A stretch of 64,000 nt of DNA. Source: Oscheius sp. JU75 (Eukaryota; Nematoda; Chromadorea; Rhabditida; Rhabditidae). Below are positions 48,481-60,391 of the stretch, piece by piece. Position numbers and translations under genes: made by a program. Each line of letters begins with the position of its first letter. Position 1 is the first letter of the stretch. Below the pieces are notes generated by a model. That model had not been told where the DNA came from. It worked only from the letters and a program-made list of their open reading frames with translations, and did no database searches. The stretch spans positions 8,742,001-8,806,000 of the forward strand of contig JASJZC010000007.1 in assembly GCA_037178855.1 (NCBI GenBank), written 5' to 3'.

Positions 48481-49435
48481 TTAGTGAATCTGTGGTACAC
48501 TGAGACGCGATTCGTGTTTTTGCTCCGCCAGGCCTCGCTGGTAGCCAATTTTCATTTGAGCCAACATGAAAAGAATCATTCGTGACCACGCCTGGAAAAC
48601 ACAGGTTCTAGAGCTGTTTCGGGTTATCTACCTCCCGTTCCGTCGTTTTTCGGAATGACGGAGGGTGATTCTTTTCAAAGCAGTCCGTAAAGATGTCCCA
48701 GTAAATTGTTTGAAAGCCCCGGGAACGAAGTTGCACGTGTTGGAGACCGAGAGCCTGCAAGTCAGAGGTCAAAAACTTTACCCCCGGCTGAAAAGAACCT
48801 GCAAGGCATCGCAACTCTGCTCGAAATTCTCCTGCAGATTCGAGACGACGAGATTTAGAACGAGGGCGAAGTTTGACGCATGCGATTTGAAGAACTCATT
48901 CTCACGAATCTTACTCGTGGGGCATGTGTCCTAAAAAGAGACGAAATGATGAGAGCGTTTTGTCGGATTTCTACCAGGGCAAAAAGTACAAGAAGGTCGT
49001 CTTCTTGCATCAAAATATCGTAGAAGATGTCTTCGGAACACCGTTTGAGCTGCTTCTGTGTGCACTTCACCCAGCATAACTCGATCATTCGCTTCTCGTC
49101 TCGTGTCAGTCCCGATATTGAGCCATTTGCTAAAGAGAGGACAATATTGCATTATTCAAGAAAAACAACGGCTCCTACCTCCATCGTCCATAGAGCGCAC
49201 ACATCGGTTTTTAGAGTAGCGAGCGCTGTGACTTGATCCCACAGGGCGGGCTGGACGGTCCTGTGGCCTGTCGTTCCGTACATCCAGAGACCGGCTCCGA
49301 TTTGTTCTGTTATTCTGACGAAACAATTTTTCGACCTTCAAAATTCAGTTGTTTGTTCCCAGAGAGAGGAGACCTAATCACCTTGTACTTCTTCTCCTGT
49401 GACTGCTGATTGCTTCCAGAATGAGCGGCGCCCAT
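48481..49435 (-). CDS. globin with an N-terminal myristoylation motif
   Basis: Haem-binding globin. Exon 1 (49382-49435) reads MGAAHSGSNQQSQEKKYK; Gly2 and Ser6 fit the N-myristoylation consensus, so membrane anchoring is likely. A basic low-complexity extension follows (RSRSLDVRNDRPQDRPARP). The globin fold begins at SGLTRDEKRMIELCWVKC, with FKSHASNFALVLNLVV supplying the distal His and LGLQHVQLRSRGF the proximal His, and ends with helix H ILFMLAQMKIGYQRGL. Introns of about 40-50 nt split it into six exons. Proteins of this type in nematodes (for example GLB-26) act as redox sensors rather than oxygen carriers; the role here is inferred. Stop TAA at 48481. Confidence 0.85.
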
Positions 49436-51086
49436 TTCGGTCTAGACAGAAAACGTTGAATTCGAAAGAGCAGTGAGGAAAAAGTTAGAGTTTATCACAG
49501 TTATGGGTCAAGAGGGAATTAAAAAGGGGGCATAAGCGTAAGTGATTCTGGAGGGGGAAGACGACTGATTTGATCTCTCAGGATTGCAGGCGTGAAAGAG
49601 AAGAGCTGGGAAAATTAGTTGTTTTCCCTCCTATACGGGACGCAAATTGCCAGGGCTCAACCTAGTATCGAAACAGGAATCTGATGCTATGACGCCATGT
49701 TCTTGCTTTGAAATTCTACACGAAGTTTTTGCGGAGATAACAAAATTAAGACAGAGAGAGGGAGAGAGAGCGAGAGCGAGGAGCATCTAAAGGATCAAAG
49801 CCTATATACAGACTAAGAAGAGGAGGGAGAAAAGCCCCCTCCTTGTTAAATTTGGTCCGTTTGCGTAATCGAAGGGACTCAATGAAGCTTATTACGAGCA
49901 ACTACGCCGTTAAAACAAGCAGAAGAAACAGTTCAGAGACCAGGAGTGACATTGAGGCATCCCAAGGAACTTGGAAGGGGAACGGCAATCCAATTGGAGG
50001 AGAAACAGAAAGCCGAAACAGAGAAGCCTTTGTTTATATACTATTCATCTCGCAAGATCATACTTCCAGAGAGGGGGTATAATTGAGATAAATTGATCTG
50101 ACGTAATATAAATAATAAGCTTGTAGTTTTTCAAAATAAGAAGGAGGAGAGGCTGTTTGTCGGCTGTGCTGATGCTCCTACTGGACCGCCAATGTCGCAG
50201 AGAACGTGGGAATGAGCGCCCGGAGACTTCACATCGCAATCTCGTAAAAACTGATGTTTCTTTGTCTCGACTGATGTCATATCCGCTTATACAAAACGAT
50301 ACGGGTGCGACAGCCGTAGTTTTTATCGTAAGTTTTGAGAGAAAATCGTCAGGAAGAAAAATTCATTTTTATTGGAAATGTTGAATGAGACCTAAACACA
50401 AAATTATGAGTTATTATGGAATAGAAGCATTGGGGGATGAGTCGACCCACAACATAACAATAAATAGGTCTCTTCCCAGAAATAGGTTGTGGATATGAAG
50501 TGCTCAAGAGTATAATCTCGGTAACAAGAGAGAATAGAGGAAGAGCCCGGACCGCGCCGGCGACAATCTAGTTGCGGCTTCTTTTCCGAGGAGGGACTAA
50601 TGGCTAGTGGCTATTTTGAGCCAGAAGGAAAGAGAGAGGGAGAGGTGAACCACACCAATTAGACTATTAGGCGACCTAGCCTCAGGCACAGCCCGAGTAT
50701 TCTGATGTGGGCCACAAGCAGCAGCAAGCCTTTGAAGAGGAGGACGAGTTCAGACTGTCGTCTCCATCTTCGGAGGACGCATTCGCTGCAAAGTTTCTCT
50801 GAAATAGACGAGTTTACAAGATTTAAAATGTCTCACATAATTCTACACTAGCCAATTGTATTTGTGACATTTTTAATGTTTGCTCGCATACACGGCAAAT
50901 TGATCCATCGTTAGCGGTTCTGATTGAAAACAAACAAGCTCACTTTAGAGACTCTCACTGTTATTTCAATCTCTACCTCTGTTAGAGAACTATTTACATT
51001 GCTGAAGGCAAGAACAAAACTGACAATTGTTGAAATTGTAAATGCAAGTAGCAACTACAGCTTCATTAACCTAAATCTGATACTAC
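49436..51086. other. intergenic region with GA-rich low complexity
   Basis: Upstream of globin and downstream of the membrane protein. Contains a GA-rich simple repeat at about 49750-49785 and purine-rich stretches near 50610-50650. Frames such as 49843-50082 (+) lack support. No RNA gene seen. Confidence 0.5.
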
Positions 51087-51685
51087 TTACGTTGTTTGAC
51101 ATTCGGCATCTGAAGCAGTTGAAGGCAACGGTATTGGATCGAATATGGAATCGCAGAGACCTCCTTCCCATGTCCTTCTTTTCAACTCTTCCATCTCATC
51201 TTCTCTGAACGGTTCCAAGTCTTCCTGGAATCAAAAAATTAGGTGTCCCTTGGTCACTTCCATACCTTGATTTGTCGCAGCCTCACGGAATTCCTTCTGG
51301 ATCTCGAGGGAGTTCTCAAAATTGGGGTCGTGGCGTCTGAATCTAGGTACTGGAAGGAGACAGTTTCGGGTTTAAGCCAATTTACCTGCGATCCCGGTGA
51401 TGCCACTCGACTGTGCGGAAGGTCATACTCATTGTGTTCCTCCAGTTTTTCGCAGTCGTCATACTCTCCAGCCATCACCTTCTTGTGTCTTTCAAGAAGT
51501 CGTCGAATCTCATCGACATAGGTCTCGGGCAATCTTTCAACGTCCTGCTTTCTCCTCCGCTTCTTTGTGAAGCTCTGGTAGCATGTGGTCACACAATTGA
51601 GCAAAATAACCAAGACGGCGCAAAAGACGCCGACAGCGAGACAAATGACCAAAATCTCAATGGCTTGCGGTGAGTCGGTTGACAT
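51087..51685 (-). CDS. single-pass membrane protein with basic and phospho-motif tail
   Basis: Three exons; introns of 36 nt (ending CCTTCCAG) and about 41 nt. The start MSTDSPQAI lies 8 nt after a GCTTGCAG acceptor. A short N-terminus leads directly into a membrane helix (EILVICLAVGVFCAVLVILL), then a basic juxtamembrane segment (KKRRRKQDV) and a cytosolic tail with YVDEIRRLLERHKKVMAGEY, an Arg/Ser patch (RTPSRSRRNS, a plausible basophilic-kinase site) and a C-terminus IPLPSTASDAECQTT. Topology is probably N-out, C-in without cleavage. I do not recognise the family. Confidence 0.65.
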
Positions 51686-54419
51686 GGCATACTCTGCAAG
51701 CACTTTTATCAAGTTCACCGGGTTGAAAAGAACTTACCAAGGACACTTCATTGCTGAATCACAGTTGGACACTAAAATGAACAAGTCAAAAAGTCAACAA
51801 GAAAGCAAGCGTGGTCGTGGTGTTATGAGAGGGAGTAAAAGCGTTTCCGGTTCTGCAACTGAGGGATTAATCGCGTCATACGATTTTTAGTGGCCGCTAC
51901 GCGATATGCTAATAAGCTTGGTCTCCAAGCTGTGAATGGACGTGATTTTTGCAGGAATGAGACAAAAACTAACAGGCGCATTAGGAGGAAAGAGCGCATA
52001 ATTAGCGGTTTAATACAAAGAGGGAGAGTCCGCCTGTGCGCGAGGATAGAAGGTCAGAGGCAAGAGAAACAAGTGTCGATAACAAGCGGTACAGGGAGGC
52101 CTCTGATTGATAGATGCGTCAAGGGCGACCCACTGAGGCGCGCGACTGAGAAATGGAGAGAAGCTAACGGTTTCTAGCTTGTCGAACAGCTGTCACCTTT
52201 GAATTTGACAGCATCTGCCCTCGATCTATCAAATATGTATTCAGAAATGGTCTGAAGATAGAGAAACAGTTAGTATGTAAATATTAGGGTCCCAAGTTTG
52301 AAAGATTATGAGCACTATGACTGGAAAAAGGGGAGATCCAAGACGTATTGAGACAGCAAGAGTTTGAGAGATTACCGGAATATGCCTACAAGGTGAGGAC
52401 GTAATATGGAACTTCTAATAGACTGCCTGACAAGAAGAGACACATTCAAGTGGACTAGTCAATGTCATCAGCAAGGTAATGACTACGCATCTCTCCAGTC
52501 AGATCATCTGATTTGAGCTCTACGTGAACAGTGATAAATAGATTATAAATAAGCCAAAACGAAGAGGTTAGCGCAACAAGTATAAGGTAACATTGTATAG
52601 GCATTATAAGAGTTCCAGGAAGTCACTGAATTCGTGAACACAAGAGTAAAAGAATTACGTAACCTCAGGCGATAGCATAAGAAATGAACAAGAAAAGCAA
52701 TGGAACAATCAAAAAGAGTAATTGTCAATTTTGAAGAAAGAACAAACTCTGTCGGACTCTCCCCTCTAATTCAATTCAGACGCGATGAGGATCTGGTAGC
52801 TAGGGGGTTGCTGTGACTCGCCGCGATGCAGATTTCACAGTGAGGCACATCTGCTGTCCGCTTTAAATCATGCACAACCGCGAACAGCAGACAGGATTAT
52901 GGTATCCAGATCCAGATCAGCGACAGCCGATATCTAAAGGCCAACAAGACTATACTGGCCCAGATTGAGCAACTTTTTTGTTACAGTATAACTTCCTGTT
53001 GCGAGTGAAACAAACTCCTTAGTAAAACTATCCTTTGTTCTGTCTTTGTTATTGTCTGACAAGTGCTTTTAGCAAGCCAATTTGATGAAATGGAAGTTAA
53101 GTTCGAGCCGGTTTGGCTTGTTCAAGTATATGTCGGTGTACCTGTCCCAATCGATCTTTCTCATTATTATTGTGTTCTTATAGCTTCTCTTACTCTGACC
53201 AATTCATTTCCATTCTTGTTTGCTTCGCTCTTGAACCCTTTTCTATACTCTTCTTGTCCATATGTCGTTATCATTCTCTTAGCACTCTCTTCCGTCTGTA
53301 CTTGTCAGCCTGTTCAAAATACTTTGTCTACCTGGAGAACCGAATCAGAAGCTTCAATTCAAATTTTTAGTTGAATTGTAGATCTTTTAAGGCTTTTGGA
53401 TTAAGAGAAAGGACACTTACTTCAAAGAGCTCAAAGCTGAAAAACTCTGAACGACTCTAGTTGTCTTAATCGTCGACATCGGTAAGCGAGCTTCTCAGAC
53501 TCGACAAAACTTTTGCTTTCAGATATTATCACTCATAGATTCTCTCCACAAGGGCAGATTCCAATAATCGAAAAAAGTCAGCTTCTTCTCCATGAGATCC
53601 TTTCGAAGAAGTAGCGCAAAGCTTATAAGGACAAAACGAAAGAGGAACGGGTTTGAGCTTGCCAACGCAGTTCAGCGATCCCAATGGTACTATCAATTTG
53701 AGGTATAGTCAATATTTGTATTTTTTTTGGGTCTCACATGATAAAGATGCATCTAGTAAACTTAGAGACAAAGCTTTATTAGCTGCATAGGAGATGTCGT
53801 TGTTCTTCCGTTTTCCGATCGCTTGGTCTTCCTCGTCTCGTCCTCATTTCGACACCGTCTCTGTGTTTTCATCGGCTCTGAACCTTCTTGTTACTCAAGC
53901 TCTGATATGGAAAAATGAATTATAAAAAAAAAAAAGTCTCATTAAGGAGAACTCTGCCATTGGCATCCTTGGATGCCATGGTCTGGCATTGTTTTTTCCG
54001 ATTGGTCCTCTTCCATCCCTCTTTGCTCGACCCTAAATTGCTGATTTTGAAAGGTAGTGTTTCTTCTTGTGGACTATACCGACGTACTTTTTTCCTTTCA
54101 TCTCTTCTATCCCGACTTTTAAGAGCCGAGCCAGAAGCTTCACATGCAAACTTTCCCTTGTATGGTAGCACTTTTTAGATTCTCGGATCAAGAAAAGAAC
54201 ACATCACATACAAGCACCTCGATGGTGAAGAAACTCTGAATGGGAAACAGATCTTCCCGTAGGGGATCTCCTGGTGGGTGGGTCTTTCTATCTCTCTGTC
54301 TCTCTCTCTCTCTGGCTCTCCCAGAACCAAGGCAATAATCTCCTTCTTTGTCTTGACTCATGCCGATGCCGCCTCGGGCGATTTGTCGCCCGTAAAGACC
54401 CCTCGCAATCCCTGCGACA
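51686..54419. other. 2.7 kb intergenic region with possible diverged repeats
   Basis: Frames here are T/C-rich and unsupported. A CT-rich microsatellite lies at about 54290-54316. The stretches near 53340-53460 and 54125-54240 look like diverged copies of one another (both contain AGAAGCTTCA followed by similar text). Possible 5' UTR of the LAMP gene at the right end. Confidence 0.4.
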
Positions 54420-55703
54420 ATGAGCACTCGAAATGAGTTATTTCGGGGAATCAATAGCTGGGCCTCCCTCATAATGCATCTTCACCTTTTTCTTGGTAGG
54501 TCAGAGTCCTGAAACATCTAGCAGTTTTCAAGTTTTACCCATATCAGTACAACTGCAAGCTACACCCTTCATCGACCAGAGTACAGGACTTGTTGGTCTA
54601 CAGAATGTCTATGTAACTCATCTATTTGGCTGTGAACAACAATTTTTTTAGGGAGATGTCTGTTTGTCAGCCCATTTTGGAATTTCTGTTGTGAACTTCA
54701 ATATAGGAGAGACAAACAACAGAATCCCGGTATGCGAAACGTTTGACCATAAAGTTTTCAGTTTGTTCTAACATCGACTGAAACAAAAATTGGCGGGAGA
54801 TGTGCCAATTCTTCATCTTCTGGACCCGTGTTGACTGCCACGATCACTCATGAGAACAGAAAACGCAAGTTGAAGTTTTACTTTGGAACGGTAAGCTCCC
54901 TTTAGTCAAGCGTCAAGCGACAACATTGAGATATTCAGAAGACGATGATGGTCAAGCATGTAGACGAGCTTCGTTGGCAGTTGAAGAAAATGGTGTATGA
55001 GGAGTCGTACGACGGTAAAGTATAAACTTTGAAAGTGTATTCAAAGATTCAGACAAGTCCGCTAACTTCGAATCCGACAACTCTTCGGCAATCTTGAGTG
55101 CTCCTCTCAATCAAAAATACATTTGTAATGACAAGATCAACGTGACGTTGCATGGAGAAGATTACAAGTGAGACTCATTGTTTCTTTTTGTACGCTCTCG
55201 ACATTCCCTTTTTATCACTTTTTCTGGTTGAAAACGATAGATTCTCGCGGTGTGCTGTCCCACACCTTGAACAGAGAGGCTGGTAAGATAGAATTCAACA
55301 TTTTTTCTCTACATTACAGTTTTTTGTCTTTTGACATGTCTTTTGTGAACAACATGGCGATAAATATTTTTCGCAAATGTCACTTTCAGAGATGTGATCG
55401 TGGAGCTGTCTCCAGAGATTGATGTACAGCCTTACGGACCGAAATCTAACTGTGAGTTTTTAGTGTTTTCTTTCGAATGTTCATCCTGTTAAGACCCTAA
55501 CAAAACATTATATTTCAGTCTACTTGTGCGAGAGAACCAGAAAGAGGACGTTGAAGGAAGCTTTTGAGAACAAGGCGACCATCTTTTCCGGCATTGTTCT
55601 CGGATTGGCTTCAATGGGATCAATTATCGGCCATTCGATCAGAAAGCACATGACTCCTCACAGAAGACAAATTTATGAAAACTTATCCCAGCCTCCATTG
55701 TAG
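54420..55703 (+). CDS. LAMP-like lysosomal/endosomal type I membrane protein
   Basis: Lysosome-associated membrane glycoprotein relative. Exon 1 runs from MSTRNELFRGINSWASLI through MHLHLFL; the join gives a signal-peptide-like N-terminus cleaved near QLQA. The lumenal part has QATPFIDQSTGLVGLQNVY, CLSAHFGISVVNFNIG, YICNDKINVTL and VIVELSPEIDVQPYG, typical LAMP-domain landmarks with conserved Cys. One membrane helix (FSGIVLGLASMGSIIGHSI) is followed by a short basic tail with YENL, a YxxPhi endosomal/lysosomal sorting motif, four residues before the end. One intron is only 32 nt (54730-54761). It could be closer to LMP-1 or to the BAD-LAMP/UNC-46 branch; the sequence does not decide. Confidence 0.75.
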
Positions 55704-55807
55704 GTTCATTTTTTTAATTTTGTAGCAGTTAACAAATTACCGAGATATCTACTGTAGAAAATGCATGATTCATTTTGGATACATATTTTTTAAACATAGA
55801 TTTTAAT

Positions 55808-55813
55808 AATAAA
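55808..55813 (+). terminator. polyadenylation signal of the LAMP-like gene
   Basis: AATAAA about 105 nt after the TAG stop; the convergent PiT gene stops at 55924. Confidence 0.55.
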
Positions 55814-55923
55814 AGTATATTCATGATGCTGTAAAGTTATGACAACACAGATCAATTGAGACCGTCCGGCGACCACCAGTGTGAAGCGATAATGGAAATA
55901 CTTGGCACAAACGCAAAGACTCA

Positions 55924-58045
55924 CTATACAAACTTGGTCAAAAGCACTGTAACTGCCAATGAAATTGCAGCGGAAACTGGGAAGCACAACAACCAAACCA
56001 GACAAATTTTCTTGAACGTGTTGAAGGAGACACCCTCTGTTGTTGATTTGGCCAAGCCGACGAAAAGAACAGCTCCTACTGCACAATGAGTGGAGGAGAT
56101 CGGTATTCCAATCTTGACACAAACCAAAACAGTAAAAGCAGTTCCAAGCTCGATGGCGAATCCGGAGACGGGACTCATATCGACCGTAATTTCCTTTGCG
56201 ATGAGTTTGATGGTTCGATGTCCGAGAGTGACAAAGCCGAAAATCATGGCGATTGCTCCAAAAGCGAGGAGAGCCTGAGAGTTTCAATATAAAGTGACCT
56301 TTTCTACCAATACCTGCGAATCGTCTCTGGTTTCCGCAGCTCCAAAAGCATAGCCGGTTTGGTACGTCATCCAGACAGCTAGAAGGGGTCCAACAGTGTT
56401 TGCGGTGTCATTGGCTCCATGTGAAAACGATAACAAGGAAGAGGAAACGATTTGTAGAGCATTGAACACCTGTAAGATATTGCCTGTGCTATCAGAGTCT
56501 TTGTGACGAAACTCGAAGCGGATGGCTGTTAAAGAGTAGCCATTCAAAGTCTCTACATGCTATCTATGTAGCTCTAAACGTCTCCCTGGCTTTCAACTAC
56601 CAAACAAATTCTCACCCCTATCGTCACAGCGACCAGACAAGATTTTGTCAGGATAATCTCAACCTATAGAAGCTTAAAGACCGCCTGCTGGATATTCTCC
56701 CGTAATTTAAAGACCCAGCCACTCGTTTTCTTCAAGCGCTAAAAAAATAAACCTTGGTCGTTAGTCGATCTTCAGGCACGGCAGTCCATAAGAATTTGTA
56801 CCAGGGCAGTTGACGGAGCTTTTCCATGTCTGTTTCGGGAGCTTTCATGTCAGTCACTTTGGTTTTCTCTGTAATCACTTAGTTTTGTATTACAGAAAAT
56901 AGCCCACTTGGTAGATTTCCGCTCTCCAACTTTTTCTGATTTTTTCTGATCTCCGAATCGTGAAGTCTGTGAGCACGACGTTCCAGCCATCCTCTCAGTG
57001 GGAACTCCAGAATCAGACATCCAAAAAGACCAGTGCCTGCTGAGATGGCCATCGCTTGCCAGACATTCAGTTTGTCAAACCCGAGGTCTTAAATTTTCTT
57101 GTTGTGGTTTCGAAACAATACCTACATTTCGATCCATCATAGATGCAAGCAAATAGGTTGACAGTCAATGTGAAACCCATAAAGACTGGGCACAGCCACA
57201 GTGACCATCCGAACGTGTCCTTCCTCAACAGCACTGTATATTTTATTACGATGTAGAAGAATCCAGCGAAGAAACCAGCAATGAGAGGAGAAATGAACCA
57301 GGAGGCCACTAAAACATATCAGTTTGATTCTTCAACGTCATCTTACCAATTCCAAGTATCTCCATCCACTTGATACCAACATTTCCACGAAGATAGAGAG
57401 ATGAGGCTAGAGAACCTCCAACGATGGCATGAGTAGCAGAGACAGGAATCTTGTAGACAGAAGATACGATCATAAAGGCAGCGACTCCGGCCATGGCTCC
57501 GGTCTGACCGATCATGAAATCGGCAGAAGTATATTTGGCACATTCCACGATTGTATCGTTGCTGACTCGGGGAGCTGCGAAACCTTCTTAAACACTAATT
57601 TCGAGAGATTCCACGAAAAACAAACCAATAGCTGTCGCATTCTCGCAGAAGGGCACAGTTTGATACTGCCCGATGCTGTGATTGTACTGGGAGTAGACGT
57701 CAAAGACTTCGAACTCCACAATTCCTGATCGTAGAGTTTCTGTCACTTTGTAGCCTGAAAAGAGATCCTGACTAATTTGGAGAGAAGGTTTCACCTAGTA
57801 GAATAGCACCGATGGTGTTGAAGATTCCGCAGAGAATGTACGCTTGCCACAATTTCACTGTTCCTGCTCCCACAGCAGGTCCCCAATCGTTGCAGCTGTC
57901 ATTTGCTCCCATTCCTGGAAATAACAGTAAAAAGTTGGTAAGTTTGCTTACCATAAGAAACAAGGAAGGCGAAAATGAAAGCGATGACAAGAAGCCATGT
58001 GAATTGAGCTGTCCAGGTCGGTGTGTAGATGAGATAGTCCAGCAT
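55924..58045 (-). CDS. sodium-dependent phosphate transporter PiT (SLC20)
   Basis: Na+/inorganic phosphate symporter of the plasma membrane. Start MLDYLIYTPTWTAQF lies 3 nt after a TTTTACAG acceptor. The N-terminal repeat has the signature GANDSCNDWGPAVGAGTVKL, then LCGIFNTIGAILLGYKVTET. The exon at 57309-57548 has ISATHAIVGGS-type sequence (IPVSATHAIVGGSLAS), and the C-terminal repeat carries FSHGANDTANTVGPLLAVWM and IPISSTHCAVGAVLFVGLAK. These paired GAND and S-THA/THC motifs define the family. Membrane helices are spread over about ten exons with a large cytosolic loop near 56760-57040. The C-terminus ends ISLAVTVLLTKFV. It faces the LAMP-like gene tail to tail. Confidence 0.92.
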
Positions 58046-58434
58046 TGTCTGTAAAATACGGAGTCTTTGGAAGAGGGAATGCTTGAAGGAATAGACAGAT
58101 GGAAAAAGACCAATTCCCAGTGGATTATTTTGCCGCTGCCGTACTGGCCATTGCCCCCTCTTTATGTACGGCGGGTTTTACTGTTTTGGGGGCGCGGCAT
58201 GACTCGCTTGACCGGTCAGTCTGGTTTGTTTTTGAAAGAGTACGGCAAATTTAATTTAATGTTTTAGGGAGAGACCGTTCGTCACTTCCGTAACGAGAAA
58301 TATGGCACAAACCATAGGCTGGGATCAAAAAGTTGTCCCTTTGTGTCTATTGAGATAGTCAACCGTAATCCACAGAATGTGGAAATGGAAAAAAATAGTT
58401 TGATCACTCAGTAATCTCTGGGCTGTTCTGTAAC
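58046..58434. other. 5' flank of the PiT gene
   Basis: No gene seen; presumably includes PiT promoter and 5' UTR. A short + frame (58067-58267) is unsupported. Confidence 0.5.
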
Positions 58435-58833
58435 AAAGCACCAGTCACTTCCGATTGGGAAACTGTAACCGCTCGAATAGTGCTAAAATAGAGGATGTTT
58501 CACGGACGAGCACCTGCAAGAACTTGGATTTTGGCTTTGGCGTTCTTCTATATTAACGAGATGTCTTTGCCTATCGGTTTCAAATTCTGTATAAGAAAAC
58601 TCCTTTACCTATTCCAATTAACGGATGCATAGTAAAAAAAGTTACAGTACTTACTCTCAGCTGACTACTGTCATGCGGCTATTACTCTAGAACGTCTTCG
58701 TGGCGATTCACGTGAAACATCCCCTATTTTAGCACTATTCGAGCGGTTACAGTTCCCCAAAATAGACTTCAAGGTGAAATATAAAAATACTTTTTGGCAG
58801 CCGTAATGTTTCATCGGAAGTGACTGGTGCTTT
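58435..58833. mobile_element. MITE-like element with long terminal inverted repeats
   Basis: The left end (58435-58504) begins AAAGCACCAGTCACTTCCGA, followed by AACTGTAACCGCTCGAATAG and TGCTAAAATAG. The right end carries the same text in reverse complement at 58711-58833, interrupted by a 54-nt insert (about 58759-58812) between the outer 21 bp and the inner 48 bp. The interior (58505-58710) has no coding frame. Non-autonomous, foldback or MITE type. I could not see a clear target-site duplication, so the exact ends are uncertain. Confidence 0.7.
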
Positions 58834-59348
58834 CTTAATTTGTGGAGTAGAGTTAGGCAACTAAACGAGTCAGATCTAAATAAGAGTAGTATTCACTGCT
58901 AGCTGTACCTGAATCGTAAAGGGCCTACAGAAATGAGGACAAACAGAACTTTTCCATGCCAATGTGCACAGCCTAGGAACAGTCGGTTTTACATGTGACC
59001 GCTCAACTACAATCATGACCCCATCTGAACTCTCATCAATTGATTTTTCGGGAGACAGTTACTGCCGTGGCACTTCAGTGAAAGTTTAATGACCGCTGGC
59101 AGAACCAACTGCTATTGTCGCCTATTTTATCGCACTTCGTCTAGCGGATGGCCAGGTAAGAACAATCAACGTTTTGTCTTTTTGGAGGTAGAGATACTAT
59201 CATCAGTTTAACGACCGTCTGGCTCAAATAGCTCTCGTTTAATGGCGCCATGGTAGACCAGTTTTTCTGAATTCAACAACGAGGCATACGCCATTAGGCT
59301 GTTCTTTCAAAATCAAACGGAACTCCAAAGTCAAAAAGATGGAACTCT
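58834..59348. other. intergenic stretch right of the MITE-like element
   Basis: No open frame with splice support; includes the 3' end of the Kunitz gene. Nothing else seen. Confidence 0.5.
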
Positions 59349-60269
59349 TCATTGGTAGGGGCTATCTTCATTGATAAAGTTGGGAGTTTCTCCGGATCCC
59401 TTGATCAGACAACAATGAGCCAGCCATTTTCCTTCGAAGCATTGACTCTCGTCAGGACAGAACCTGAAACAAACAAAATTGTAATGAAAGGCTATGGCTT
59501 AATAGCATGAAAAGCGGAAAATCACAACATTCAAAATCACAAGAGATGAGGGCTGTTTTGGCGCTCAAAGAGTTCATGTCAGATATTCTCTGACATTTCC
59601 GCTGTTCCGATCCACTTTCCTACTTTTCGATTGTAAACAGGTCAAGTAATACTTACTCTTCAGCGCAACGTCTTCCTCGAACAGGCACATCACCCCACCA
59701 GACTTTTTTTGTCACGACCGAGTAGCCATTTGCACAGGTCGGATTGAACTCTCGATCCCATTCAGCTGAAGATATCAAACATCAGGGCCGTAATGACAGT
59801 AATCTCTGCCGGATAACGGTCAAATATGCTTACCCGAAAGAAGTACCGGGTCTGGGCTTACCTTCGTTCGACTCATCGCAACAAATACCAACTCCCAAAC
59901 CTCCTCGTTGGCAGATTGAGCCCTTGGGACAATAAAAGTTTTCCCATTCTAAACATGATCCAGTGGGTTCTTTGTTAGCCCCGCAAGTCTGCTGGTCCTG
60001 GGCGATACACCAGGCTCGGCATTCTTGGTCGGAAGTAAACGAGTTACGACCCCCTCCTGCCCCTTCATAGCGATAGGGGAAACACATCATCAGTTCCTTG
60101 TCAAAGTAGTACTGAGAAAACGGTCAAAATTGCAAAAAGTGGGTACCTTAACTCCGGCTGCTGCGCCAGGTATTCCCCGATCCAGTTTCTCGTAACAAAT
60201 GTCCAAAAGACTGAGGGCATCGTCGCCGAATGCCGCTGAAGAAAAAATAACAAACAGCCAAAGGAACAT
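59349..60269 (-). CDS. secreted Kunitz / lustrin-type protein
   Basis: Four exons with introns of about 35 nt and longer. Start MFLWLFVIFSSAAFGDD is a signal peptide. A Kunitz module follows: LLDICYEKLDRGIPGAAAG, YYFDKELMMCFPYRYEGAGG, SFTSDQECRAWC. Cysteines 1, 3, 5 and 6 are present but cysteines 2 and 4 (the pair next to the inhibitory loop) are replaced. Then come two lustrin-type modules: CGANKEPTGSCLEWENFYC with CQRGGLGVGICCDE, and CANGYSVVTKKVWWG with RRCAEEFCPDESQCFEGKW and HCCLIKG. It ends NFINEDSPYQ. Kunitz plus lustrin combinations are typical of nematode secreted proteins; without the loop disulfide, inhibition of serine proteases is doubtful. Confidence 0.8.
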
Positions 60270-60391
60270 GGGCTACGAATGAACATCTCAAGAGATCCGC
60301 GCCCCCCCCCGAGGTCGAGGCCACACAACGCTAAAAAGAGGTCCTTAGCGGAAAACAAAGTCTTCCGATACTTTTATTACCACAAACAAAG

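Noticed and set aside
53915-54178. 87-codon + frame with Lys-rich start
   Set aside because: A-run and T/C-rich sequence; no continuation into the LAMP-like exons in phase.
55790-56287. 165-codon minus-strand frame
   Set aside because: Out-of-frame reading of the PiT C-terminal exon; the PiT frame holds the conserved motifs.
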